Source: Picochlorum sp. 'celeri'
Lineage: Eukaryota; Chlorophyta; Trebouxiophyceae
Direction: 5' to 3'
Assembly: GCA_010909725.1 (NCBI GenBank)
Contig: JAACMV010000017.1
Coordinates: 682,001-746,000, forward strand
Length of the DNA stretch: 64,000 bases
Positions 41,142 to 51,181 of this stretch are shown piece by piece. The notes below the pieces were generated by a model that saw nothing but the letters and a program-made list of their open reading frames with translations, had not been told where the DNA came from and did not search any database. The position numbers were made by a program, and so were the translations under genes. Numbering within the stretch: position 1 is the stretch's first letter; each line of letters starts with the position of its first letter.

Positions 41142-41207
41142 GACAACAACAACAATCTAAATATATATCTGATACTAAAAAAAATCCAACGGATTGTTGA
41201 TTATTCT

Positions 41208-42510
41208 TCATGAATTTTGGATTCTTTTCTTTTGACCCTTTTTCCTCGTGGCCAGTTTTGATGCCATGACTATCGGGTCATCCGTACGAGACCAACAGAC
41301 ACTCGTCATCTGCGATTTCATATACACCTTTTCTATGGATGCCCGTGATCGGAGGCTATTGATCCTGAGGAACCGATCCAATCCTCCAGATACAATGGCC
41401 CCATGGTGAATATCCATGCTCCTCACTGATCCACCGATGCCTGAAATAGCACCACTGAATTTGCCTGCACGGACATCATATACCTGCAGATTACCTCCTC
41501 CGTCTCCCACCCAGCATCGCTGACCATCCTGCTCGGGAGCAAGGCATGTAATCTTGAATCCTTTGAATGGTATGTCACGCTGAGGGCGCTTGCCAGCTTT
41601 GGCATCATAGAAGCGTATTTTGGAGGACCCTGTACCCACAATGAGCCTGGTTCCATCTTCTACTGAAGGATCAAAAGCGACCGCACTGGTGCAGGGTCTG
41701 TCGCATAATCCAACACTGTTTGGTTTCCCACCCTTGCCTGCAAAGCATGGGGCACCACCACCCTCACATGTATCAGATACAGCGTACACCTTGAGCTCTG
41801 CACCCTCACATCCAACGGCAAGTTTTCGAGACGATGCATTATATGCAGAGCATATCGCCTTTGGAGGACATGTCCATTCGACTAGAGGGTCCTCTGTCGT
41901 CCCATCAAGAGAGAAGACCTGCACAGTACCATGCTCCATCACCCGCACCACCCTTTCCTCCTCTCCATACCCAGGTATCCAATGCGCTGATGCACAGCAC
42001 AGACCGTCATTATCATGGCACCATGCCATGCTCCCAGTATCAATATCCAACACCTCTGTACTCCCATTCTTCCTGCTCACCAATACTCTGGATGGATCTG
42101 TGCAGCATGCTTCCACATGTGTCACGCCTCTCTCTCTATCAGCATCCCCCCAGCACGCAATTATACCGAATTCAGAAGCCCCTCCATCTTTTTGATGAGA
42201 CTGTTCCTGCCCACCATGGCCATCTATGGTCTTTTGCTTCTTCTTTGTAGCTGTACCGAGCTGCTTGTCCTGGTGACCCAAAACTGCAACACACATAAAC
42301 ACAGGTACAGGTGTCAATCATATGGCATGAGAATACCAACCAACCAATCATCCAATCAACAAAAGAAGATTCTTCTGGGATAGACCAGACGCCATTGCAG
42401 TATATGGATGTCAGTCAAGTAATGATTCCATGTATGTAGGCCATGCATGTTGTCGCACCTACAACCTCCCCAATCTCATTCCCAACGATAACCCGATCTC
42501 TGATCTCCAT
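41208..42510 (-). CDS. NSA1: Ribosome biogenesis WD protein NSA1/WDR74
   Basis: Two exons, complement(41208..42283, 42459..42510), 375 aa; a 175-base intron (GTGCGA to GTTGCAG) in phase 1. Exon 1 codes 'MEIRDRVIVGNEIGEVV', the first blade of the propeller, as NSA1 proteins begin. WD-like repeats follow, including 'SRKNGSTEVLDIDTGSMAW', 'GCEGAELKVYAV', 'FKGFKITCLAPEQDGQRCWV' and 'GGSVRSMDIHHGAIVSGGLD'. The tail is basic. NSA1/WDR74 acts on pre-60S particles with the AAA-ATPase RIX7/NVL in the nucleolus. The 'SVRSMDIH...GGLDRFLRI' pattern favours this over general WD40 proteins. The exon 2 frame opens upstream without a good start, so exon 1 is needed. Confidence 0.85.
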
Positions 42511-42785
42511 TATGCATGTACTATATGTATGTATATTTTTGCATCACATCAATCACTGGTTAGATAGATCTGGTCTAGCAGCAGCAGCAATCTCTGGGAT
42601 TGTCCGTAAAATGATACATTAAAAACCAAAAATCAGATCATGAATTCATCTTCTTCTTCATGCATGAGAAGAGATCGAGTGCAGGACCCATCTCTCGACA
42701 CTATCTATATATATGTAAATAATTAATCCCAGTATATCCATCTGAAACAAAGAAGAGAGACAGAGAGCGATAGAAGGCAACAAAC

Positions 42786-44415
42786 ATGGTGCCTGGGACA
42801 TGTCTGCATGGTATGTCTTCGTCAGGGGATTCTGCTACAATATTGGCATCTGTATCTAGTAGTATTATTCAGAATGTGGACCCATCCATGGGAATGAAGA
42901 AGGATGGTGTGTCGAGACAGCATCACGTGTTCGATGGAAAGACTGACCAACAGCAGATGACGGGGCGGCGTTTCTGTAGTACAAAGAATACAGATGGTAT
43001 CTGGATGAAAGGAAAAGGGATGTCTGCTGTGCTGGCGACCTCTGCGGTTCCTTGGTTGTTGGCTGGATATGGTGGGGGTGGGCAGGCTCGGGCTGTTCCG
43101 TTGTGGAAATTGGGTCGATCGGATCGGATACGAGGTGGCTGGGGTGATCGATCTGATGCCAAGCCACGCATTATGATTTTAATGTCGGATACTGGTGGGG
43201 GTCACAGGGCATCGGCAGAGGCTCTGCGGGGTGGGTTTGAGCACCTGTATGGGTCCAAATATAGGATTGATATCGTGGATCTTTGGACACATCACACCCC
43301 GTGGCCGTATAATGAATTTCCAAAGAGTTATTCATTCATGGTCAAGTATCCATTCATTTGGAGGGGGAATTTTACCTTTACACAGCCCAAGTTTGTTCAT
43401 ATTCCTCTGTCTACTGCCATGCATGTGGTGACTGGCTCGAGGATTTCTGCAGCGTTTGATGAGTATCGGCCGAATTTGATTATTTCTGTGCATCCGCTGA
43501 TGCAGCATGTGCCTGTCAAGGTTTTGAGAAGGAGGATTGAGAGTGGATTGCAGGATCCAAACACAGCATTTGCAACAGTTGTGACTGATTTGACAACGTG
43601 TCATAACACATGGTTTTATCATGATGTGGATAGATGTTTTGTTGCGACGGAAGAGTCGAAAAAGCAGGCGTTGAAGCTGGGGATGCCTGAGGATAAACTC
43701 AGAGTGTATGGATTGCCTATTCGCCCAGCATTTAGTCAGGGGTTGCCGCGTGCAAAGGCGTTGAGGAAAAAGCTTGGTCTTGATCTTTCAAAGCCATGTA
43801 TACTGTTGATGGGAGGAGGTGAAGGGATGGGTCCAGTAGAGAAGACTGTAGATGCGGTGGCAGAGCAGATTGGTGCGGATGCACAGCTTGTGGTTGTGTG
43901 TGGAAGGAATGCAACGCTGGTGAATAAATTACAGTCAAAGTACGTATACTGTTATCTTTATATCATCTATATGATGATCTGATGAATATGTGTCTCATTG
44001 CAGGGCGTATCCTTCAGGCATGAATGTTCATATTCAAGGGTTTGTGACAAATATGCCAGAGTATATGGGGGCGTGTGACGTCATTATTACAAAAGCGGGA
44101 CCAGGAACTATTAGTGAAGCTCTCATCTGTGGCCTCCCGTTGGTATTGAATGCATTCGTGCCATGCCAAGAGGAAGGCAATATTCCATATGTGACTGAGA
44201 ATAAGGTGGGTGTCTTTGAGACGAAACCGAAAAAGGTGGCCTCTATTATCAAGAGTTGGCTGGATAATAGTGGAAAGGAGCTCAAAGTGTTGTCAAAGAG
44301 AGCCAAAGCGTTGGCCAAGCCAGATTCCTTGTTTGACATTGTCAAAGAATTGAGCACCATGGTGAGGCCAACGCCTGGCTTTAAGCCCAAGCTGATGCCA
44401 GCATCATCATCATAG
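42786..44415 (+). CDS. MGD1: Monogalactosyldiacylglycerol (MGDG) synthase
   Basis: Two exons, join(42786..43939, 44004..44415), 521 aa; the 64-base intron (GTACGT to CATTGCAG) keeps phase. Residues 1-120 are a plastid targeting region. The GT28-like glycosyltransferase starts at 'IMILMSDTGGGHRASAEAL' (about 125-145), and continues with 'VDLWTHHTPWPYNEFPKSYS' and 'ISVHPLMQHVP'. The UDP-galactose-binding C-terminal domain has 'LLMGGGEGMGPVEKT' and 'VIITKAGPGTISEALICGLP'. The enzyme moves galactose from UDP-Gal to diacylglycerol at the plastid envelope, making the main thylakoid lipid. Length agrees with plant type A enzymes (about 530 aa). The gene is 275 bases from the divergent NSA1 start; TGTAA occurs at 44467-44471. 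Confidence 0.96.
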
Positions 44416-44486
44416 AAATACGTATATAAATTATACGAATCGGTAGAATCGATATATCAGTAGTTGTGTAAGACGAGGCAAACGCC

Positions 44487-45894
44487 ATGGGCAGAGCAAA
44501 GAGGCAGCGGAAGGAATGGCGGGCTATCGACGGACAGGAGGTATGTTTGATTGGAATAAAGCTATATTTACATGTAAAGTTCATTTTGGAGCTTAAAACT
44601 GCTGCGTTAGGCGCATGAGAGGCTTGGATGAACTGAAGGATAATGTTTCCGGCATGTCATGCAGGTGGAGGAGTTTTTGGAGCAAAAGACGAGAGAGGAA
44701 CGGCTAGGGCCGAGTTTGGATAGTCTTCCTGATGATGATTTATTTTTTGTTGATACCAAGCCTGATGATGTGTCCAAGAAGCCGGTTCGAATGAGCAAGA
44801 AGGAAAAGTTTAGGAACAAACTGACCAGGGCTCAAGCAATCATCCAGGGTGCTCATGTAGCCGAGCCTGTGATTCCACAGACGTTTGCGAAAAAGGCCAA
44901 AACCCATGATCTAGCAAAGCGGTTGAAGAAACAGAAGCAGAAGAAGAAAGGGGATTCTGGAGAGTTGGTTGTCCGCGAGGATACTGGAAAGGAGGTCATT
45001 GTCCCACCAAAGGAAGGGAGATATGATATCTTCTCAAAGGATACAGAGGAATTCAGATTACGTAATAAGGCTATTAAAGCTGTAAAGGAGTGGAAAAAGT
45101 CTCTCAGAGATGCTCCGGCTGTAGAAATTGATGCATCCGGGTGCTCTGTGAACCCTGATTACGAGTCTCATCAGGAGGCTGTTGGCCGAGCCGTTGCGGC
45201 TGAGATGAAGAAACAGTATGATGCAGAACTTCTTCCAGTGGCTCCTCCGAAAGTTGTAGAATGGGAAGATTATGAGCACAAGGATGAATTGGAGAGGTTG
45301 CTGGTGGAATCTGATGGGGAGGAGGAAGAGGATTCTCCGTCGAGTAGTGAGGATGATCAGGTGATTAAACGATCATCAGCCACGAAAAGGAAAAAGACTA
45401 TTCAGGATAGAAATAGAGAAATGAGGAATAAGTTAATGCAAAAGGAAATTGAGCTTCGCAAGAAGGAGAAGAAGCAGCGTCGGGAATTGGAAAGGCTTGG
45501 TGAACTCCTAAAGGATATTGAGAGTTTGACAAAAGAGCAAGAAGAGAAGCTGAGGAGGAGACATGCTGATCTTCAAGAGCTTATAGACTCAGCACCCCCT
45601 CGACTCGGAAAACATAAATTCAATCCTTTCCCAATCCAAGTTTTGACAACTGATGAGATCAAAGAGTCAGGAGGCAGTCTTCGTAAAATCAAGCCAACTC
45701 CTGTGCTGATCAAAGAGCGATATAAGAGTCTTCAAAGAAGAGGGATTATTGAACCAAGAGTGCGCGTTAACAAAAGCGGTAAAAAGAGGAAGACGGTTAT
45801 TCATGGCAAGAGGGCTGATAATGCAGAGGAACGACAACAAGAGATTCAAAAATTGCGAGCTCGCAATAAAAAGTTGAAATCCAAAACCTCGTAG
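44487..45894 (+). CDS. NOP53: Ribosome biogenesis protein NOP53 (GLTSCR2)
   Basis: Two exons, join(44487..44540, 44665..45894), 427 aa; a 124-base intron (GTATGT to CATGCAG), phase 0. Exon 1 encodes 'MGRAKRQRKEWRAIDGQE', a basic start as in NOP53. Exon 2 continues 'VEEFLEQKTREERLGPSL' and 'DDDLFFVDTKPDD', the conserved NOP53 blocks, then long Lys/Arg/Glu-rich coiled segments and the C-terminal 'IKPTPVLIKERYKSLQRRG' with a basic end. NOP53 recruits the exosome helicase MTR4 to pre-60S particles for 5.8S maturation in the nucleolus. The ATG lies 72 bases after the MGDG synthase stop, with that gene's TGTAA in between. It ends 30 bases from the convergent coiled-coil gene. Confidence 0.92.
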
Positions 45895-45924
45895 CACTCG
45901 TCTGCTACATATTATTGTAACATC

Positions 45925-47085
45925 TTATGTATTCATTCGTTGTACGAGTAATGATATGAAGGCTCGAACATCCTCTGGACTCATGGCTGTGATCTCTACA
46001 CCACCATGCTGTGACTCCTCCACTCTGTCATATAATTTCTGCAGTTCCTTTCGATGTTTTTTACTCATACTAGACAACTGCTGTAGATCCAAAGGTGATT
46101 GATGTGCGGTAATGTGCGTATTCATGGCGTACATACAGGACTGTAGGAATAATTTCAACTGTACATCCTCGTTCTGCTGCCTAGCAATATCACTCTCTGC
46201 TTTCCGAATCTTGGCTTCCATCTTACGAAGTGACATGTGCAAATTGGCATTTTCTTCACGATGGTGAGTGGCATTGCGTTTTGCCACTGCCAACTGTTGC
46301 TCCAAACCAGCTTGCTCTTGCACATGTCTCTCCTCCTGTGCAACAACATGCTGCATCTGTGCCTTCCACCTCCTCAGAATTTTCATACACTGTTCAATTT
46401 CTTCCTGATATTTGCGCTCAAGACGTTTCTTTAAATGTATGACTTCTTCACGCAGAGATGTACATTCCTTTTTATATTTCTTCGCCCTGAGCTGCATGAG
46501 CTTTGCACAACTCTCCAAACGAACCATATTGACAAGATTGACCTGCTTCACTCGACTGCATCGCCTCGCTAACCTCTTTTTCTGACACCTTTTCAAACAT
46601 GAATAATTTGCAAACACAAAACCCTTCACTGGGCTCGACAACCTCATATACTTGCGCAGCATTCGTTGAGTCTCTGGATCCACCATGTGCTGCTGGCACG
46701 CAGCTTGTACTTCTTGAACGCGTTGCGTCAATGCGTCAATGTTCCCTGCATATCGCTGTCTCATGCACTCCTTTTCTTCTTCTATGACTGCACACTTGGT
46801 TTCCATCTCTTGTCTCATCGCCTCCATGTCCTTTTCGAGACGCAATCCATCCTGCTGTGCCAGTCTGTACAGCTCATGAGCCTCCCTCAACTCATCCAAG
46901 TGAACCTTGTTCATTCTTTCGATTTCTCGCTCCAATACCACCACACGCTCATCCAAAGGCATTGAATACCCCTTCTCTACGTGTACCGCGGCTATATCAC
47001 TCTCGCTTTCTGGACAGTCAACCCCTCCTCCTTTGCCACTGGTTGACTTCATTCCTCCAGGCACCTTCTTCTCTTTTCCAGACAT
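45925..47085 (-). CDS. Coiled-coil protein, unknown
   Basis: Single exon of 386 aa from the ATG at 47085 ('MSGKEKKVPGGMKS'); the frame is open further upstream to an ATG at 47121. After a disordered, acidic first 60 residues nearly all the protein is coiled coil: 'VVLEREIERMNKVHLDELRE', 'IHLKKRLERKYQEEIEQCM', 'MSLRKMEAKIRKAESDIARQ'. A basic Cys-containing patch, 'LKRCQKKRLARRCSRVKQV', interrupts it. The layout recalls ciliary, basal-body or centrosomal proteins, but I cannot name one. No membrane segment or signal is present. Confidence 0.65.
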   Translation of the reverse strand: MSGKEKKVPGGMKSTSGKGGGVDCPESESDIAAVHVEKGYSMPLDERVVVLEREIERMNKVHLDELREAHELYRLAQQDGLRLEKDMEAMRQEMETKCAVIEEEKECMRQRYAGNIDALTQRVQEVQAACQQHMVDPETQRMLRKYMRLSSPVKGFVFANYSCLKRCQKKRLARRCSRVKQVNLVNMVRLESCAKLMQLRAKKYKKECTSLREEVIHLKKRLERKYQEEIEQCMKILRRWKAQMQHVVAQEERHVQEQAGLEQQLAVAKRNATHHREENANLHMSLRKMEAKIRKAESDIARQQNEDVQLKLFLQSCMYAMNTHITAHQSPLDLQQLSSMSKKHRKELQKLYDRVEESQHGGVEITAMSPEDVRAFISLLVQRMNT

Positions 47086-47349
47086 GATGACACCATACTC
47101 AGTTTGAAATAAAAGCAACATCCAAGTACTTGTATTATCCCTCCAAGTCGATCAAATGAAAAGATGGGGAGGGACCCACTTCCATGGATAGTATCACCAT
47201 GATCCCTTGGGCATTCACAACCAGCATGCGTTGAAATTCCACCGTCTTCCGTAAATAAAAGTCAGAAAAAAGAGCGTTTCACCAATGTACATATCCTGAC
47301 ATTTCAGTCGTTTAACCTCGCAGTCTGAAAGGTAATAAACTTTTTAATC

Positions 47350-49911
47350 ATGGCTCCCCCAAGGAGAGCGAGAAGTGCCAAGGGAAAAGGGGAAGTTAAT
47401 GAAATTACTCGAACCTTGGAACAATTATGTGCTTTAGATGGAAGGAAGACGGATGTGATCTATCTGAAGCGAGAATGTTTTCAGAAATTGATCAAATATA
47501 TGACAACAGGGATCGATATGTCCAGTGTGTTTGTACCAGCGACGAAATGTGTAGCATTGTCAAAGAGTGATTTACCTCTGAAGAAAATGCTGTACTTGTA
47601 TCTTCGATCAGCAGCTCGACAGAACTCTTCTGTATCTTTGCTTGTTGTCCAAACCCTCCTTAATGATACCAAGGATATTGATCCCAGGATCCGTGGGTTG
47701 GCGGTGCGTTCCATGTGCTCGCTTCGGGTGCCAGAGCTTTTGGAAAATGTGCTGCCAGTGGTAGTAGAGGGTCTCGGGGATAGGCATGCGTATGTTCGAG
47801 AAGTTTCTGTGATTGGAGTGTTGAAATGTTATCAGCAGGATGCAGATAAATCAAAGGAGCTTGGGTTGATTGAGAAGGTCAAGGTGATGCTTCAGACTGA
47901 CACGGATACCCAGGTGATTACAAGCTGTTTATACGTATTGCAACAGTTGGGTGCTCTGAACTCAGCGACCCTCCCAAAGCCTCTCATGATATCATTGATG
48001 AATAATGTGAGGAGTTTTAGTGAGTGGGGACAGTGCCTGCTCATGGGGATTTTGTTGCAGCATTATAGACCAGAGACTGAGGAAGAACGGTTTGATGTGC
48101 TCGAGGTGTTGGATTTTGGGCTGAACCATACAAATTCTGCGGTGATCATGGCATCAGCCAAGCTGTTTCTTCACTATACAGCGAATTATAAAGAGCAATA
48201 TGATAAAGTCCTTCGTCTGATCAAGGGTCCTCTCAGGACGCTGCTGGTGGGGAGGGAGCCAGAGATTGCGTATGCTGCATTGGCCAACATCAAAGTGCTG
48301 GCGGAGAGGCACCCAGAGCAATTTTATATGATGTCGAATGACTTTTTCTATAGACCTGAGGATCCTTCCTATTTGAAACTCTTGAAGTTGGATATGCTTG
48401 TGACATTGTCTTGTGGGAATAATGCATTTGATACTGCAGAAGAATCATTGCAGTATGCCAAGGATCATGACGATGATGTGGCTCGACATGGGATTCGAGC
48501 AATCTCGCGTATTGCTGTGAAAGTAGAAAATGTGGACGGGATATTAGATAGATTGCTTTTGTTTTTGGGACATCGTCGGCTTGATATTGTCAGTGAGACT
48601 GTTATAGCATTTGCATCAGCATTAAACAAATTTCCTGATGCTGCAGCTATCTGTGCTCCCTCCATTGCAGAGGTTCAGTTTAGTACATTGGTAGATCCAG
48701 AAGCTAGATCTGCATTTGTCTGGATATTAGGGCAGTTTGGAGGAAACATCCAGGAAGCTCCGTATATTTTGGAGGATGTCTGCAGTGGCTTTGAAAATGA
48801 GGATTGTACTGTGAAGACAGCCATGTTGACCGCAGTTGTCAAATTATTCTGCAAAAGACCTCCTGAATGCTTACAACTTACAAAACATGTCTTGAGTGCA
48901 TGCATCTCTGGACCAGATTATACATTAAGTGAGAGAGCTGCCATGTACTCGGCATTGCTGGACACCTTGGGAAAGGATCAGACAGCATCGATTTTAGAGT
49001 TGCCTGCTGCCGACTATGCAGGGTCTGGTATTGTTTCTGGAGTGACCGAGGATATTAAAGATAAATTGTTTGATGAATGGAATACGTTGTCCGTGATATA
49101 TGGTCAACCAGCCATGACGTTCATAGAGGATGATGGAGAAAGTCTGACCAGGTTTGAATCTGGGTCACTTGGAGGTGACATTGTGGAGCAAGGTGGAGAC
49201 CATATATTGATGGAGTCTTCCAATGCAGCCACAGAACTTTTGGATATGACAACTGAGGAGGATCAAGGATTAAAAGTAGAAATGGAGTCGTTGGAAGTAC
49301 AGCATGACTTGTTGGGAGGAGACAGCCAGCCAGACCTTCAGGCACAGCTGGACAATTTTTCGTTCGACGCGCCTCAATCATCAGAGAATGCACAGAGTAC
49401 TATGGATAATGGAGCAGCCATTAGCGATTTAGATATGCTCATGGGAATGGTGCCAAATGAACCGGTTCAAACTCGTGACACTGGAAGAGCCATAGGCAAT
49501 GGAGCTCCTGCAGAGGGCACAGAAGAAATATCATTGCAGTCTCCAGGAGAATCCATACAGATGGATCAGGGTCAATTCAAACAACTATGGGATGATCTAT
49601 CCATCTTTTCGGTGACCTCCGAGTACACCTTTGAGTCTTCAAACATCGTCAATGCAATCTGTAGTGACAGGTTTTCAAATTTTGAAAACCACATCAAGCA
49701 AGCAAATCTGATCTGTGTAGGCAAGCCGGCGAATGGATCAGGGCAGCCGTATCGCTTCTTCTTTCATGGAAAGCGAAAAAACTCGGATGATCGTGTCCTA
49801 TTAAATATTGTCGTGCAGAATCAAGTAGCATCAATTGATGTACGCAGTGAGAACATCAACTTGAGCAATCACATCAAAGACATGGTGACAACCCTTCTTC
49901 TTACATTCTAA
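47350..49911 (+). CDS. AP4B1: AP-4 adaptor complex beta subunit
   Basis: Single exon of 853 aa. The N-terminal adaptin trunk, about 20-560, begins 'KRECFQKLIKYMTTGIDMSS' and has 'LKKMLYLYLRSAARQN', 'DPRIRGLAVRSMCSLRVPEL' and 'SVIGVLKCYQQDADKSK'. 'IKDKLFDEWNTLSVIYGQP' closes the trunk; this end, and the 'TTGIDMSSVF' start, are the AP-4 beta form rather than AP-1/2 or AP-3. An acidic, Gln-rich hinge follows, then a beta-appendage-like domain from about 730 ('LWDDLSIFSVTSEYTFES') to the end. AP-4 sorts cargo at the trans-Golgi network without clathrin. The stop codon is only 3 bases from that of the convergent phosphoserine phosphatase. Confidence 0.9.
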   Translation: MAPPRRARSAKGKGEVNEITRTLEQLCALDGRKTDVIYLKRECFQKLIKYMTTGIDMSSVFVPATKCVALSKSDLPLKKMLYLYLRSAARQNSSVSLLVVQTLLNDTKDIDPRIRGLAVRSMCSLRVPELLENVLPVVVEGLGDRHAYVREVSVIGVLKCYQQDADKSKELGLIEKVKVMLQTDTDTQVITSCLYVLQQLGALNSATLPKPLMISLMNNVRSFSEWGQCLLMGILLQHYRPETEEERFDVLEVLDFGLNHTNSAVIMASAKLFLHYTANYKEQYDKVLRLIKGPLRTLLVGREPEIAYAALANIKVLAERHPEQFYMMSNDFFYRPEDPSYLKLLKLDMLVTLSCGNNAFDTAEESLQYAKDHDDDVARHGIRAISRIAVKVENVDGILDRLLLFLGHRRLDIVSETVIAFASALNKFPDAAAICAPSIAEVQFSTLVDPEARSAFVWILGQFGGNIQEAPYILEDVCSGFENEDCTVKTAMLTAVVKLFCKRPPECLQLTKHVLSACISGPDYTLSERAAMYSALLDTLGKDQTASILELPAADYAGSGIVSGVTEDIKDKLFDEWNTLSVIYGQPAMTFIEDDGESLTRFESGSLGGDIVEQGGDHILMESSNAATELLDMTTEEDQGLKVEMESLEVQHDLLGGDSQPDLQAQLDNFSFDAPQSSENAQSTMDNGAAISDLDMLMGMVPNEPVQTRDTGRAIGNGAPAEGTEEISLQSPGESIQMDQGQFKQLWDDLSIFSVTSEYTFESSNIVNAICSDRFSNFENHIKQANLICVGKPANGSGQPYRFFFHGKRKNSDDRVLLNIVVQNQVASIDVRSENINLSNHIKDMVTTLLLTF

Positions 49912-49914
49912 ACC

Positions 49915-50923
49915 TTATAACATTTCAGTTATTTCTTTAATATCCATCACATACCAATCAGACCTCTTTGCAACCCCCTCACGGAAAACAGTACCCCCAT
50001 ATCCAATAAATATATCCGCCCCTGATGGTGCTTTCGCCTCTGCATCGGTTGCACCATCTCCAACCATGACAACAGTCTCCAGGCCCCAGTGCTCTTTAAT
50101 ATGCACCACTGCTTCTTTCTTACCTCCACTTCGACTAGTAAATTCGTCAGCATCAAAGCCAGCGTATTTGCCAGACTCATCAAACAACAAGTTGTTTGCA
50201 AACACATGACTCACTGGAATACCCAGAGATTCTGCCAGTGGGTGTATAATCTGTCTAAATCCCCCGGAGACTAAGAAGACTTTCACACCTTTATTCTCTA
50301 ATGTATCCAAGAGATCTTGAATTCCATCGGATAGCATATGAGGGTGATCTCTCAGGAAGTTAGCCACATCTGCTTGAGAAGGACTCATCACACCCAACCT
50401 CTCTGCCAATGCATCCTGGAACAACACCGTCCCACCCATGGCTTTTGCAGTAAGATTTTTCACTTCCTCTCCCACGCCGAGATACTCAGCCAGCTCATCA
50501 ATAGACTCGTCTTTGCAAAATGTACTATCAACATCAAAGCAGACCCCATCAGCCTTTTTCAAAATATCCAATACCTGCTCCGATGGCTCCCTTGGCACAT
50601 CAACAGACATACTCGATGCACACAATAACGAACGCCCTGCATCATCATAGTACCATCATGCCTGCGTCGTCACGATCAATTCTTTTGAACATGGGATTGA
50701 TCAGAAGAAGCCATACCTTGACTCTGCAAGAAACCTACGTTTCGAACGTGACAAGCTGCCCTACCACTCTCTAAAAACGATCGACGAGTACTTTTCTATA
50801 TAAAAATGATAAATTCTATACTCATCGCCCAGCAATATAGCAATATCTCGAATGAATCTGAAGAAAACGTACCAATCCTTGGGGCAATGCACGTGGCTTG
50901 GAAGCGAGGGCACAGGCTTGCAT
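49915..50923 (-). CDS. PSP: Phosphoserine phosphatase (plastid), with a 7-base microexon
   Basis: Three exons, complement(49915..50636, 50717..50723, 50873..50923), 259 aa. Exon 1 codes 'MQACALASKPRALPQGL'; exon 2 is only seven bases, between a TTTCTTGCAG acceptor and a GTATGG donor; exon 3 resumes 'RSLLCASSMSVDVP'. The phases (0, 7 bases, then 2 bases) fit only with the microexon and give a chloroplast transit peptide. The HAD catalytic domain has the DxD nucleophile in 'GVCFDVDSTFCKDESIDELA', 'KVFLVSGGFRQIIHPLA' and 'VVMVGDGATDAEAKAPSGAD'. The enzyme dephosphorylates 3-phosphoserine, the last step of the phosphorylated serine pathway in plastids. Without splicing, translation could start at the Met in 'SSMSVDVP'. 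Confidence 0.88.
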
Positions 50924-51181
50924 TGTGCCAATAGATTCAATATAAACTATAAAAATAATATTTCAAGATTAAAAATGATGTGATATCCTCAAGAAAGCGA
51001 GCAGATTGAAGAATTCAAATCAACAGCTGATGGCATCTGCTGTCACATGGATTGCAGATCAGATCCTGATAAAGACACTTGGGTCATTAAGTCGCCGTAT
51101 ATGCTACAAAAAATGAATTTTATGACATGGGTCGTCGAGTATGATGTAATATAGCGCAGGGTAATGATTTTATAGTTCAAC

